A stretch of 64,000 bases of DNA from an uncultured Rhodospirillaceae bacterium (GCA_945952105.1 CAMFGZ010000020.1:45772-109771); one strand, 5' to 3'. Positions 1-9,245 are shown, counted from the stretch's first letter. Translations and numbers: made by a program. The notes: generated from the letters alone by a model not told the origin.

Positions 1-208
1 GGGCGGCGTCAACGTCGACGCGACGGTGACGCTCGCCCAGCATCTCACCACGCCGGTCATTGCCTCGGGCGGCGTGAGTTCGCTCGACGACCTGCGCGAG
101 CTGAAGCCCACCGAGGAATTCGGCATCGTGGGCGCCATCGTCGGCCGCGCGCTCTATGACGGTCGCGTGACGGTGCCCGACGCGATCCGCGTTCTGAAGG
201 GCGAGTAG
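1..208 (+). CDS. hisA: HisA, C-terminal part (cut by window edge)
   Basis: This is the last 68 codons of phosphoribosylformimino-5-aminoimidazole carboxamide ribotide isomerase, the cytoplasmic (beta-alpha)8-barrel enzyme that opens the ribose of ProFAR in histidine biosynthesis. The readable part starts inside a codon and shows the second phosphate-binding half of the barrel: VIASGGVSSLDDL followed by GAIVGRALYDG. The 5' end lies outside the window, so the gene is incomplete only because of the boundary. hisF starts 5 bases after the stop, and the order hisA-hisF-hisE is the usual alphaproteobacterial arrangement. Identification rests on these motifs and on the neighbour. Confidence 0.93.
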   Translation, partial: GGVNVDATVTLAQHLTTPVIASGGVSSLDDLRELKPTEEFGIVGAIVGRALYDGRVTVPDAIRVLKGE

Positions 209-213
209 CGCCC

Positions 214-987
214 ATGCTCAAGGTCCGCATCATCCCCTGCCTCGACGTCAAGGACGGCCGCGTCGTGAAAGGGGTGCAGTTCGTCGGCCTGCGCGATGCC
301 GGCGACCCGGTCGAGCAGGCGCGCATCTACGACGCCGCCGGCGCCGACGAACTCACCTTCCTCGACATCACGGCGAGCCACGAGAACCGCGATACGATCC
401 TCGACGTCGTCGGCCGCACCGCCGAGCAGTGCTTCATGCCGCTGACGGTGGGCGGCGGCGTGCGCCAGGTCGAGGACATCCGCCGCCTGCTGCTGGCCGG
501 CGCCGACAAGGTCTCGATCAACTCCGCCGCGGTGGCGCGGCCGGACTTCGTGCGCGAAGCGGCAGAGAAATACGGCGACCAGTGCATCGTCGTGGCGATC
601 GACGCGCGCAGCACCGGTCCGGGCAAGTGGGAGGTCTTCACCCATGGCGGCCGCAAGGGCACCGGCCTCGACGCGATCGACTGGGCACGCCGCATGGCCG
701 AGTCGGGCGCGGGCGAGATCCTTCTCACCTCGATGGACCGTGACGGTACCAAGTCGGGTTTCGATCTCGAACTGACCCGCGCGGTGTCGGATGCGGTCCC
801 GGTGCCGGTCGTTGCGTCCGGCGGTGTCGGCACGCTCGATCATCTGGTCGATGGCGTTACGAAGGGCGGCGCTTCGGCCGTGCTCGCTGCATCGATCTTT
901 CACTTCGGCGAATTCACGATCGCACAGGCGAAGGATCATCTCGCGCGCGCTGGCGTGCCGGTACGACAAATCTCGCGCGTGGCATGA
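214..987 (+). CDS. hisF: Imidazole glycerol phosphate synthase cyclase subunit HisF
   Basis: HisF is the synthase subunit of IGP synthase. With HisH it converts PRFAR and ammonia to imidazole glycerol phosphate and AICAR. The 257 residues match the usual length of about 255. Visible features are the N-terminal IIPCLDVKDGRVVKG with the catalytic Asp near residue 11, the second catalytic Asp in VVAIDAR, and the two phosphate-binding loops VGGGVR and VVASGGVG. The gene follows hisA by 5 bases and is probably co-transcribed with it. hisE follows after about 90 bases. hisH is not in the window and presumably lies upstream of hisA. Confidence 0.97.
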   Translation: MLKVRIIPCLDVKDGRVVKGVQFVGLRDAGDPVEQARIYDAAGADELTFLDITASHENRDTILDVVGRTAEQCFMPLTVGGGVRQVEDIRRLLLAGADKVSINSAAVARPDFVREAAEKYGDQCIVVAIDARSTGPGKWEVFTHGGRKGTGLDAIDWARRMAESGAGEILLTSMDRDGTKSGFDLELTRAVSDAVPVPVVASGGVGTLDHLVDGVTKGGASAVLAASIFHFGEFTIAQAKDHLARAGVPVRQISRVA

Positions 988-1076
988 TTTTGGCGTAAAG
1001 TCGCCGCGGCGCCCGTCGAAGAGGCGTAGTCAGATTTGCGATCGCCCATCCCCCCGGGCGGCGGAGTTTCCCGCGG

Positions 1077-1442
1077 ATGGCGAAGAAGAAAAAAGCCAAG
1101 AAGGCACCGAGCATCGTGACGGTCGACGAGCATGTTCTCGATCGTCTCTATCTCGTGATCGACAGCCGCAAGGGCGCCGATCCGGAGACCTCCTATACGG
1201 CCCGCCTGTTCAGCCGCGGCCGCCAGCAGATCGCCAAGAAGCTGGGCGAGGAGGCCGTCGAGGCGCTGATCGAGGGCATCCGTGGCGACAAGCCCAAGCT
1301 GATCGCCGAAAGCGCCGACATGCTCTATCACCTGCTCACGCTTTGGGCGGCGGTTGGCGTAAAGCCGAAGGCGGTATGGGACGAGCTGGCCCGTCGTGAA
1401 GGCCTGTCCGGCATCGCCGAGAAGGCCAGCCGGAAACGGTAA
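1077..1442 (+). CDS. hisE: Phosphoribosyl-ATP pyrophosphatase HisE
   Basis: HisE hydrolyses phosphoribosyl-ATP to phosphoribosyl-AMP and pyrophosphate, the second step of histidine biosynthesis. The 121-residue protein carries the all-alpha MazG-like fold signature: KLGEEAVEALIEG (metal-binding E-E) followed by ESADMLYHLLTLWA (E..D). A Lys/Ala-rich N-terminal tail, MAKKKKAKKA, precedes the domain. A GGCGGAG ribosome site lies about 10 bases before the ATG. It is a stand-alone enzyme with no HisI fusion, as is usual in alphaproteobacteria. Confidence 0.95.
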   Translation: MAKKKKAKKAPSIVTVDEHVLDRLYLVIDSRKGADPETSYTARLFSRGRQQIAKKLGEEAVEALIEGIRGDKPKLIAESADMLYHLLTLWAAVGVKPKAVWDELARREGLSGIAEKASRKR

Positions 1443-1532
1443 GCCGTCCGCCGCTCGTTCGCCTTTCCCCGGATGGAGGCGGACCGAACCTTACCTATAC
1501 TGGCGAGGCCGCCCTGCACCCGGAGTTCCATC

Positions 1533-1931
1533 ATGTCCGACCAGATGACCGTCGCCTACGACCGCAGCAACGTGTTCGCGCGCATCCTGCGCGGCGAACT
1601 TCCGTGCAAGAAAGTGCACGAGGACGATTTCACCCTCGCCTTCCATGACATCGCACCGCTGGCGCCCGTGCATGTGCTCGTGATTCCGAAGGGCGAGTAT
1701 GTCAGCCAGGCCGACTTCGGCGCCAAGGCGCCGCCGGAGATGATCGTCGGCTTCTGGCGCGCGGTGTCGAAGGTCGCGCGCGATCTCGGCCTCGATCCCG
1801 AGGGCTATCGCATCGTGGCCAACCACGGACCCAACGGCGGGCAGCTCGTGTTTCATTTCCACGTTCATATTTTCGGCGGCGGAATCATGGGCCATTCGAC
1901 GGGCATGCCGAAGCCGGACAAGCCGGCTTGA
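1533..1931 (+). CDS. HIT family nucleotide-binding protein (HinT-like)
   Basis: A 132-residue histidine-triad protein, probably a purine nucleoside phosphoramidase or nucleotidyl hydrolase. The triad is clear as HFHVHIFGG near the C-terminus, preceded by the family motif APVHVLVIPK. I chose the ATG at 1533 (MSDQMTV) because GGAG lies 8 bases upstream; an earlier in-frame ATG at 1473 would add 20 residues that do not look like a HIT protein. It sits directly after hisE, a very common association in this bacterial class. Its stop overlaps the TTG start of the next gene by 4 bases. Confidence 0.93.
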   Translation: MSDQMTVAYDRSNVFARILRGELPCKKVHEDDFTLAFHDIAPLAPVHVLVIPKGEYVSQADFGAKAPPEMIVGFWRAVSKVARDLGLDPEGYRIVANHGPNGGQLVFHFHVHIFGGGIMGHSTGMPKPDKPA

Positions 1932-3001
1932 TCGGACGGCGCGCGCTGCTGGGCGCCGGCGCACTCGTACCCGGCGCCGTGTGGGCGCAAACACGGGCAC
2001 AAACACGGGCGCCGGCACCGGCGCCGCGGTCGCTCACCGAAGGCGGCTGGTACGCGAAGGGCAAGACCAAGACGAGACAGGTCCGCTTCGCCAGCACCGG
2101 CGGCGTCACCCTGGCCGGCACCCTGCTGATGCCGCTGTTCAGCGAGATCCAGTACGTGCCGGGAATCGTGCTGGTCGCCGGCAGCGGACCGACCGATCGC
2201 GACGGCAACAATCCGCTCGCGCCGGACCGCGTCGACCTCCTGAAGGACATCGCCGAGCTGCTGGCGCGCAACGGCATCGCCTCGCTGCGCTACGACAAGC
2301 GCGGCATCGGCCAGTCGACGCAACGGCCGCGCGGCTCGCTGGAAGAGCAGGAGGCGTTCTTCGCCTGGGACAATTTCGTGGGCGACGTCGAGGCCGCTCA
2401 CGCCGAGCTGCTGCGCCACGACGAGATCAAGCCCTATGCGACGGCATTGCTCGGCCACAGCGAAGGCGGACTTCTGGCGCTGGCCGCCAGTCAGGCGCTT
2501 GCCGCGAAGAAGCTGCACGCGCTTGTGCTGGCCGCCACACCCGGCCGCAAGCTCGAGGTCATATTGCGGGCGCAGATCGCACGCGATGCGCCGCCGTCCC
2601 TCCGCCCGCCCACCGATCGCGCCATCGCCGCCATTCTCGAAAACGGCCGCGTGCCGAACAACCTGCCGCCCGAACTGCAACTCCTGTTTCCGCTCTATGC
2701 CGGGCCTTTCCTGAAGAGCCTGCTGTCGTTCGATCCCGCTGCCGCCCTGGCCGGAAGCCGCACGCCTTGCTTGCTCGTTCAGGGCGGCGCCGACCGCCAG
2801 GTCGTGCCGATGGAGGACGTGCAGCCGCTGATCGACGCGCTGCGCACCCGCAACGTGTCGGGCGAAGCGCTGGTGATCCCGCAGGTCAGCCACAATCTCA
2901 AGACGGTGAGCAGCCCGACCGATCCGGGGTTCGGCGGTCCGCTCTCCCCCGTGGTCGCCGAGGCGCTGCTCAAGTGGCTGGTGCCGGCGCTCGGCGCTTG
3001 A
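1928..3001 (+). CDS. Exported alpha/beta-hydrolase
   Basis: A 357-residue serine hydrolase. It opens with MIGRRALLGAGALVPGAVWA, a twin-arginine-like or Sec signal peptide with probable cleavage after AWA-like residues near position 20. Then come the oxyanion region VAGSGPTDRDGNN, DKRGIGQS, and the nucleophile elbow GHSEGG (Ser178). The late Asp and His of the triad fit GGADRQVV and VSHNLK. The start is TTG within a TTGA overlap with the HIT gene, which suggests translational coupling. It resembles YqkD/Dienelactone-hydrolase-like proteins that have a C-terminal hydrolase domain. The substrate is unknown. Confidence 0.82.
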   Translation: MIGRRALLGAGALVPGAVWAQTRAQTRAPAPAPRSLTEGGWYAKGKTKTRQVRFASTGGVTLAGTLLMPLFSEIQYVPGIVLVAGSGPTDRDGNNPLAPDRVDLLKDIAELLARNGIASLRYDKRGIGQSTQRPRGSLEEQEAFFAWDNFVGDVEAAHAELLRHDEIKPYATALLGHSEGGLLALAASQALAAKKLHALVLAATPGRKLEVILRAQIARDAPPSLRPPTDRAIAAILENGRVPNNLPPELQLLFPLYAGPFLKSLLSFDPAAALAGSRTPCLLVQGGADRQVVPMEDVQPLIDALRTRNVSGEALVIPQVSHNLKTVSSPTDPGFGGPLSPVVAEALLKWLVPALGA

Positions 3002-3050
3002 TCGACCTGCACGGCCGGCAGATCATCGCGGCGAGGACGGAGGAAGACAC

Positions 3051-3917
3051 ATGACCGTGACGGTGCGCCCGGTGACCGAGGCTGTCGGAGCAGAAATATC
3101 CGGCGTCGATCTGCGCAACTTCAACGACGAAGAGTTCGCCGCCATCGAACGCGCCTGGTACGCGCATTCGATGATCCTGCTGCGCGGACAGCAGCTCAGC
3201 GACGATCACCTGCTGGCCTTCAGCCGCCGCTTCGGCGAACTCGATCCGCCGCCCAACCAGGAGCGCGGCCGCATCAGCCCGCCCGGCTATCCCGACATCT
3301 ACGTCGTGTCGAACGTGCTCGACACCAAAGGCGACCCGATCGGCGCGCTGGGCGACGGCGAGGCGGTCTGGCACACCGACATGAGCTATCTCGACGTACC
3401 GCCCGACGCCTCGATGCTCTACTCGCTGGAAATCCCGCCGACCGGCGGCAACACCTGGTTCACCAGCATGCAGGCGGCCTGCGACGCCCTGCCCGCGAAC
3501 CTGCGGGCGAAGATCGAGGGGCGCCGGGTCAAGCACGACGGCACCTACAATTCCGGCGGCTTCCTGCGAAAGGGAGTTACGCCGACCGACGATCCGATGG
3601 TCGCGCCCGGTGCCTGGCATCCCGCGATCCTGCGCCATCCGGTCAACGGCCGCGCCACGCTCTATCTTGGCCGCCGCCGCAATTCCTACGTCGAGGGCTA
3701 TTCGAAGGCCGAATCGGACGCGGTGCTGGAGGAGCTGTGGGCGCATGTCACGCAGCCGCGCTTCATCTACCAGCACGTCTGGAAGCTGGGCGACCTCGTG
3801 ATGTGGGACAATCGCTCGACCATGCATCGCCGTGATCCCTTCGACAAAACGGCGCGGCGCGTCATGCATCGGACCCAGATCAAGGGAACGACGAAGCCGA
3901 TCGCCTTCGCGGCCTGA
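3051..3917 (+). CDS. TauD/TfdA-family Fe(II)/2-oxoglutarate dioxygenase
   Basis: A 288-residue non-haem iron dioxygenase that couples 2-oxoglutarate decarboxylation to hydroxylation of an organic substrate. The facial triad is visible as WHTD (His108, Asp110) and a distal His near residue 259 in MHRRDPF. A 2-oxoglutarate-binding Arg follows in the RRVMHR region. A GGAGGAAG ribosome site precedes the ATG. Family members act on taurine, alkyl sulfates, 2,4-D or other carboxylates; nothing here fixes the substrate. It is followed after 26 bases by an FAD oxidase, so the two may be one catabolic unit. Confidence 0.9.
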   Translation: MTVTVRPVTEAVGAEISGVDLRNFNDEEFAAIERAWYAHSMILLRGQQLSDDHLLAFSRRFGELDPPPNQERGRISPPGYPDIYVVSNVLDTKGDPIGALGDGEAVWHTDMSYLDVPPDASMLYSLEIPPTGGNTWFTSMQAACDALPANLRAKIEGRRVKHDGTYNSGGFLRKGVTPTDDPMVAPGAWHPAILRHPVNGRATLYLGRRRNSYVEGYSKAESDAVLEELWAHVTQPRFIYQHVWKLGDLVMWDNRSTMHRRDPFDKTARRVMHRTQIKGTTKPIAFAA

Positions 3918-3943
3918 AGAATGAAGAAGACATCGGAGGAAAC

Positions 3944-5536
3944 ATGCGGCGGCAGAAGAAGTTCTATGCCTGGGGTTACGCCGACGAGCACCTGACGCCG
4001 GACGAGATCCGGCCGTGGGAGTCCGAGATCGCCCAGCGCTACGGCCTCTCCGGGTTCGACGTGAAACCGCCGCCGAAGGCGGAGGAGATCGAACTGCGCA
4101 AGAGCCGCGTCGACGTGCCCTCGGCGTTGCAGGCGATGGTGCGCACCGACCATCTGACCCGGCTCGAGCACAGCTACGGCAAGGCGGGCTTCGACACGAT
4201 CCGCATGTTCATGCGGTCCGTGCCCAACCCACCCGACGCGGTGGCTTTCCCGGAAACGGAAGAAGACATCGCGAAGATCCTCGACTGGTGCGGCCGCATC
4301 GGCGCCAAGGCGATTCCCTACGGCGGCGGCTCGTCGGTGGTGAAGGGTATCGAGCCCTCGGCCGCCTTCGACAAGGTCGTGACGATCTCGACGCGCCACA
4401 TGGACAAGGTGCTGGAGGTCGATGCGGTGAGCCAGGCCGCGCGGATACAGGGCGGCATCTACGGGCCCGCGATCGAGGACGCGCTGCGCGACACGCCGTT
4501 CACGATGCGCCACTACATGCAGGCCTATCGCTGCTCGACCCTGGGCGGCTGGATCGCCACGCGCTCGGGCGGCCATTACGCCACGCTCTATACCCACATC
4601 GACGATTTCGTGGAAAGCACGCGGGTCGTGACGCCCGAAGGCACGCTGGAGACGCGCCGCCTGCCCGGCTCGGGCGCGGGCCCCAGCCCCGACCGCATGT
4701 TCATCGGATCCGAGGGTATTCTGGGCATCATCACCGAGGCCTGGGTGCGCCTGCGCAGGAAGCCGACCTTCCGGGCTTCCGCGAGCGTCCGCTTCCGCGA
4801 CTTCCATGCCGGCGCCGACGCGGTGCGCGACATCACCCAGGCCGGCCTCTATCCCGCCAACTGCCGCCTGCTCGAGGCGCGCGAGGCGCTGCCCGGCATC
4901 CCGTGGAACAACGAGGAGGCCGTGCTGGTGCTGGCCTTCGAATCTCCCGACCATCCGCTCGACGCCTGGATGAAGCGCGCGCTCGAAATCTGCGCCGCGC
5001 ATGGCGGCGTGGCCGACCGGAGCGACGACGACGAGAACGCCCACCGGTCCGGCGCGGCCGGCGCCTGGCGCAACAAGTTCATCCGCGCGCCGCATTATGG
5101 CGAGCATGCCGTGGCGCGCGGCATCCTCTCCTCGACCTTCGAGACGTCCATGACCTGGGAGCGCTATCGCGACTTCCACGCGAAGATCACGAAGCTGACG
5201 AAGGAGACCATAAAGGCCGTCACGGGCCGCGAGGGCACGGTCACCTGCCGCTTCACCCACGTCTATCCCGACGGGCCGTGCCTCTATTTCACCTTCGGCG
5301 GGCTGCTCGATCCGAAGAAGGACGCGCTCCAGCAGTTCATGGAGGTGCTGTCGACCTGCACCGCCGCGACGGTGGAGCATGGCGGCACGACCACGCACCA
5401 TCACGCGGTCGGCCGTTTCCACCGGCCGTTCTACGACCGGCAGCGGCCCGAACTGTTCGCCCGCGCCCTGCGCGGCGCCAAGCGCGAGCTCGACCCGAAG
5501 GGCATGATGAACCCCGGCGTGCTGATCGACCCCTGA
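3944..5536 (+). CDS. FAD-linked oxidase, alkyl-DHAP-synthase-like
   Basis: A 530-residue flavoprotein of the vanillyl-alcohol-oxidase superfamily. The FAD pyrophosphate loop is PYGGGSSVVKG (about residues 125-135). It is followed by LGGWIATRSGGH and GSEGILGIITEAW, typical of the PCMH domain. The C-terminal half contains a THHHAVGR motif like the His-rich signature of alkyldihydroxyacetonephosphate synthase. The end reads LDPKGMMNPGVL, the standard FAD-oxidase C-terminus. Relatives include AGPS, glycolate oxidase GlcD and D-lactate dehydrogenases; the HHH motif favours the AGPS-like branch. GGAGGA precedes the ATG. Confidence 0.88.
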   Translation: MRRQKKFYAWGYADEHLTPDEIRPWESEIAQRYGLSGFDVKPPPKAEEIELRKSRVDVPSALQAMVRTDHLTRLEHSYGKAGFDTIRMFMRSVPNPPDAVAFPETEEDIAKILDWCGRIGAKAIPYGGGSSVVKGIEPSAAFDKVVTISTRHMDKVLEVDAVSQAARIQGGIYGPAIEDALRDTPFTMRHYMQAYRCSTLGGWIATRSGGHYATLYTHIDDFVESTRVVTPEGTLETRRLPGSGAGPSPDRMFIGSEGILGIITEAWVRLRRKPTFRASASVRFRDFHAGADAVRDITQAGLYPANCRLLEAREALPGIPWNNEEAVLVLAFESPDHPLDAWMKRALEICAAHGGVADRSDDDENAHRSGAAGAWRNKFIRAPHYGEHAVARGILSSTFETSMTWERYRDFHAKITKLTKETIKAVTGREGTVTCRFTHVYPDGPCLYFTFGGLLDPKKDALQQFMEVLSTCTAATVEHGGTTTHHHAVGRFHRPFYDRQRPELFARALRGAKRELDPKGMMNPGVLIDP

Positions 5537-5546
5537 CCGGGGAGCG

Positions 5547-6038
5547 TCAGTGCGCCGCCGCGACCGACCGCGGCAGGAAGAAGAGCATGACCAGGACATG
5601 GCGCACGAGCAACAGCGCCCCGAGGCCCACGAAGAAGAGACCGGCGGCGATCAGGTAGTCGTCGACCTCGCCGGTGTAGATGATGGTGTTGGGGATCTTG
5701 ATCAGCTCGATGCAGATCTCGGCCATCAGGCCGATCGAGAGCTGGCCGACGCCGTAATTGTGACAGGCATGGTCGATCGCCGCCTGCCAGTCCTCGTCCC
5801 GGCCGCCCAGCAGGCCGAAAATCTCGCGCAGCGTCCGGCGCTCCTCGAGAAGGACGCCCCAGCCGATCATGATGATGCCGATGCCGGTGACGATCTCCAT
5901 CTCTTCCTTGAGATCGGGCTTGCTCCACAGCGCATGGGAGACTTCGAGCACGCTGATCGTCATGGGAACGCAGATCAGAAGGGAGAGGAGACCGATCGTG
6001 AAACGCGACGTGAGAACGAACATGAGCGAACGAAACAT
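5547..6038 (-). CDS. Small integral membrane protein, unknown function
   Basis: A 163-residue protein with four predicted hydrophobic segments: residues about 10-30, 48-63, 95-112 and 125-155. A charged cytoplasmic-looking stretch (EERRTLREIFG, GGRDEDW) sits between the second and third. I do not recognise a family. It is convergent with the FAD oxidase, 10 bases apart, and divergent from the DUF4239-like gene. Codon use looks native. The neighbouring membrane protein at 6174 may be functionally linked, but the sequence does not show how. Confidence 0.7.
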   Translation of the reverse strand: MFRSLMFVLTSRFTIGLLSLLICVPMTISVLEVSHALWSKPDLKEEMEIVTGIGIIMIGWGVLLEERRTLREIFGLLGGRDEDWQAAIDHACHNYGVGQLSIGLMAEICIELIKIPNTIIYTGEVDDYLIAAGLFFVGLGALLLVRHVLVMLFFLPRSVAAAH

Positions 6039-6173
6039 GGGATACTCTCTCGGCAGGGCCGGCGGCCAACCGCCGGCCGCGACGACGCGACCCTAGTCGA
6101 GCGGCCCGATCGGGAGCAATCTCGCATATTGCGCGCCTACTGAAGTCGACACCGTCAACCACGGCACCGGATC

Positions 6174-6956
6174 ATGATCGACTGGCTCTATTCGCTTCCC
6201 GAGACGCTCATCCTGGTGGCCGGTGCGCTCATCATGGCGGGGGCGATCCTCGCTTTGCCGTCGCTGGTGCATCGCCTGCCCTGGCTGCAGACGAGCAACG
6301 AGAACAACGACTTCGTGCTGCGCATGCAGGCCACGCTCTTCACCATGACGAGCCTGGTGCTGGCCTTCACCCTGGTCGAGGCGGAGGGCAACTTCCGCAA
6401 GGCCGATGCGCTGGTCTCGAACGAGGCGTCGCAGATCAACCGGCTCGACCGGCTGCTCAACCGCTACGGCGACGAGGAGGTGCGCGAGCTGAGGCTCAAC
6501 CTGCTGCAGTACGCCAAGGCGATCGTCGACGACGAATGGCCCGCGATGCTGCGCGGCGGGCGCAGCGACAAGGTACGGCTGGCCTTCGCGCCGCTGTCGC
6601 GGGGCATTTTCGAGATCGAACCCAAGCCCGGACGCGAGACCACGATCTATGCCGAGATCCTGAGGTCTTTCGACTCGATCGCGGAGTCCCGCGACGCGCG
6701 CCTCAACGCCGTCTCGCTCTCGCTGCCCACGCCCTACTGGCAGGTGGTGCTGTTCGCGGTGCTGATGCTGCTGTTCATCACGAGCACCATGCAGCGCAGC
6801 GCCTTCCGCGCCTATGTGCTTTCCGCCCAGATGGCCGTGATGGGCGCCTTCATCGGCTTCGTCTTCATCATGGACCAACCCTTCAAGGGCCAGACCGCGG
6901 TGGACGCCCAGCCGCTGCGGCAGGCGATCGTCCTGATGGAGAATCGTGACCGGTAG
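6174..6956 (+). CDS. DUF4239-like (bestrophin-like) membrane protein
   Basis: A 260-residue protein with the layout of DUF4239 proteins: an N-terminal membrane segment (about 10-32), then a second span after NDFVLRMQATLFTMTSLVLAFTL-type sequence. A long soluble helical region rich in E/R/L follows (EASQINRLDRLLNRYG...VRELRLNLLQYAK), and two closing spans lie at about 185-205 and 218-235. The family resembles the helical core of bestrophin channels, but its transport activity is unproven. The gene is divergent from the 163-aa membrane protein and ends 10 bases before the convergent cytochrome P460. Confidence 0.75.
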   Translation: MIDWLYSLPETLILVAGALIMAGAILALPSLVHRLPWLQTSNENNDFVLRMQATLFTMTSLVLAFTLVEAEGNFRKADALVSNEASQINRLDRLLNRYGDEEVRELRLNLLQYAKAIVDDEWPAMLRGGRSDKVRLAFAPLSRGIFEIEPKPGRETTIYAEILRSFDSIAESRDARLNAVSLSLPTPYWQVVLFAVLMLLFITSTMQRSAFRAYVLSAQMAVMGAFIGFVFIMDQPFKGQTAVDAQPLRQAIVLMENRDR

Positions 6957-6965
6957 CGCCGCCCA

Positions 6966-7493
6966 CTAGGGGGCGTAATGGGTGAACACGAAATCGTACG
7001 CTTTGTTGGCGCGCGTGTGACAATCGAAGCAGGTCTTCATCAAGGCCTCGCTGGGATTGGGCTTTCCGCCTTCGAACTGACCGTATCCCCAGCCGCCGGT
7101 ATCCGCGTAGCTTTTGGAATCCTTGACGCTGACCTGAACGTTCGTGGCCGGTCCGGGCACGAAAGACTGGGCTTGGCCGAAAGCCGCGTTATTCTCATCG
7201 GAAGGCACGTACTTCCACGCCACTCTCGCGATGATCGTGCCGTCGGGAAACGGGCGCGTCCCCTCTCGATAGGCTTTCACCGCAATGTCGTTTCCGAGAA
7301 TGGCGCGGATGTCATTGAGGCTGCCGGCCTCGTGGGCGACGCTGATGACCCGCCAGTCGCGATATCCCTCGGGCAGCCTGACGCCGAAGACCGGTGAGGC
7401 CGCATCGTCCGCGCGCCCGGCGGGCGACAAGCATAGCGAGGTGACGACAAACATCGCCGTTGCAACGGCCGCACAATGAGTTGTCCACTTCAT
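6966..7493 (-). CDS. Cytochrome P460 family protein
   Basis: A 175-residue periplasmic protein. A Sec signal peptide (hydrophobic core AAVATAMFVVTSLCL) is followed by a mature domain containing GYRDWRVISVAH, a typical cytochrome P460 opening. A C-terminal c-type haem site CFDCH lies at residues 155-159. P460 cytochromes have a modified haem and oxidise hydroxylamine, or in other members handle NO-related chemistry; many environmental homologues are uncharacterised. GGGAGAG lies just upstream of the ATG. No hydroxylamine or ammonia oxidation genes are nearby, so a detoxification role is possible but only inferred. Confidence 0.85.
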   Translation of the reverse strand: MKWTTHCAAVATAMFVVTSLCLSPAGRADDAASPVFGVRLPEGYRDWRVISVAHEAGSLNDIRAILGNDIAVKAYREGTRPFPDGTIIARVAWKYVPSDENNAAFGQAQSFVPGPATNVQVSVKDSKSYADTGGWGYGQFEGGKPNPSEALMKTCFDCHTRANKAYDFVFTHYAP

Positions 7494-7622
7494 GGAACTC
7501 TCCCTCAGGCCGCGCCGCGTGTCGGTGGCGCGCCACCCTCATATCACCTGGCCGGCGTCGTACCCAAGAAAGCGCCAGCGCGACCGGTGACGACGGCGTT
7601 GGCCGCGAGGGTCGACCGGGCC

Positions 7623-9245
7623 TCACGCCGCCAGCATCGACCGTGTCTGCGGGCGGCGATAGCTCAGGGCCTCGGCGATGTGGAGACGACGCACGGCGTC
7701 GGAGCCGTCGAGGTCGGCGAGCGTACGCGCGACGCGGAGCGTGCGGTGCCAGGCGCGGGCGGAGAGGCCGAGGCGCTCGGCGGCGCGAGCGAGCAGCGCC
7801 CTCCCCTCAGCATCGGGTTCGGCGATCGCGGCCAGAAGCGCGCCGTCTGTGTCGGCGTTGCAGCGCGGCTTCGACCAGTTGCGGGCGCGATCCGCCAGAA
7901 GTCCGGCGGCGGGATCGGCTTCGACGGCGGCCAGTTTGCCCTTGGCATCCAGTTTGGCCAGCCGCTCGCGCTGCACGGCGCGGGCGGCGGCGACGCGGGC
8001 CGCGACGTCGGCCGAACTTTCGGCCGGCGGCGGCAGAGCGAGATCGGCGGCGGCGACGGCCGGCACGTCGATGGTGAGGTCGATACGGTCGAGCAAGGGT
8101 CCCGAGAGCTTGGCCTGGTAGTCGGCGCCACAGCGCGGGCCGCGGGCGCAGGAGCGGGTCGGGTCCATCAGATGGCCGCAGCGGCAGGGATTCATGGCGG
8201 CGACGAGCTGGAAGCGCGCCGGATAGGTGACGTGGGCGTTGGCGCGCGCCACGGTCACGCGGCCGCTCTCCAGCGGCTGGCGCAGCGCTTCGAGCGTAGC
8301 GCGGTTGAACTCCGGCAGCTCGTCGAGGAACAGTACGCCATGATGGGCGAGCGAGACCTCGCCGGGCTTGACCCGCGTGCCGCCGCCGATCAGCGCCTGA
8401 AGCGTCGCCGAATGGTGCGGATCGCGGAAAGCGCGGCGGCGGCTGAGGCGGCCCTCGCCCAGGTCGCCCGCCAGCGAGCGCACCATCGAGGCTTCCAGCG
8501 CCTCCTCCGGTTCGAGCGGCGGCAGCAGACCCGGGAGGCGCGCGGCCAGCATCGACTTGCCCGAGCCCGGCGGCCCGATCATCAGCAGATTGTGCCCGCC
8601 CGCCGCGGCGATCTCGAGCACGCGCTTGGCGCTTTCCTGGCCCTTGATCTCGGCGAGGTCGGGATAGTGCGCGCGGTCGTCGGCCATCAGCGCCTCGGGC
8701 GCCGGCAAAGTCTGCTGGCCGCGCAGATGGTTGATCAGCGCCAGCAGCGAAGGCGCGGCGATGATCGGCGGCCGGTCGGCGCCGTGAGCGGGATCGAAGC
8801 CACCCCACGCGGCCTCGCCGCCACAGACCGCCGGGCAGATCACGCCGCGCCCCGCCGCCTGGGCGGCGATCGCCGCCGGCAGGACACCCGGCACGCGGCA
8901 GAGCGCGCCGTCGAGCGCCAGCTCCCCCAGCGCGACGAAACCCTCGACGCTCTCACGCGGCAGCACGCCCATCGCGGCCAGGAGACCGAGCGCGATGGGC
9001 AGGTCGTAGTGGCTGCCTTCCTTGGCGAGATCGGCCGGCGAGAGATTCACGGTGATGCGTTGCGGCGGCAGCGCCAGCCCCAGCGCCCGGAAGCAGGCCC
9101 GCACCCGCTCACGGCTCTCGCCCACCGCCTTGTCGGGCAGCCCGACCACGGTGAAGGCGATGGTGCCCGGCGCCACCAGCACCTGCACGTCGACGGGCAG
9201 CACGTCGATACCCTGGAACGCCACCGTCCGAACCTTCGCCTGCAT
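7623..9245 (-). CDS. comM: ComM/YifB-type Mg-chelatase-like AAA+ ATPase
   Basis: A 540-residue protein: an N-terminal Lon-protease-like domain (FTVVGLPDKAVGESRERVRA), then a central AAA+ module with Walker A GPPGSGKS at 224-231 and Walker B-like LFLDELPEF. A four-Cys-type insertion (MNPCRCG...CARGPRCG) and a C-terminal Mg_chelatase_C helical domain (RAWHRTLRVARTLADLDG) follow. In Vibrio cholerae ComM is a branch-migration helicase that aids integration of transforming DNA. Homologues are widespread in non-competent bacteria. The length is slightly above the usual 500 or so residues. It is divergent from the acyl-CoA dehydrogenase operon. Confidence 0.93.
   Translation of the reverse strand: MQAKVRTVAFQGIDVLPVDVQVLVAPGTIAFTVVGLPDKAVGESRERVRACFRALGLALPPQRITVNLSPADLAKEGSHYDLPIALGLLAAMGVLPRESVEGFVALGELALDGALCRVPGVLPAAIAAQAAGRGVICPAVCGGEAAWGGFDPAHGADRPPIIAAPSLLALINHLRGQQTLPAPEALMADDRAHYPDLAEIKGQESAKRVLEIAAAGGHNLLMIGPPGSGKSMLAARLPGLLPPLEPEEALEASMVRSLAGDLGEGRLSRRRAFRDPHHSATLQALIGGGTRVKPGEVSLAHHGVLFLDELPEFNRATLEALRQPLESGRVTVARANAHVTYPARFQLVAAMNPCRCGHLMDPTRSCARGPRCGADYQAKLSGPLLDRIDLTIDVPAVAAADLALPPPAESSADVAARVAAARAVQRERLAKLDAKGKLAAVEADPAAGLLADRARNWSKPRCNADTDGALLAAIAEPDAEGRALLARAAERLGLSARAWHRTLRVARTLADLDGSDAVRRLHIAEALSYRRPQTRSMLAA

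Noticed and set aside
3767..5599. A 610-codon reverse frame opposite the FAD oxidase
   Set aside because: No motif and antisense-like composition; the forward AGPS-like gene explains the region.
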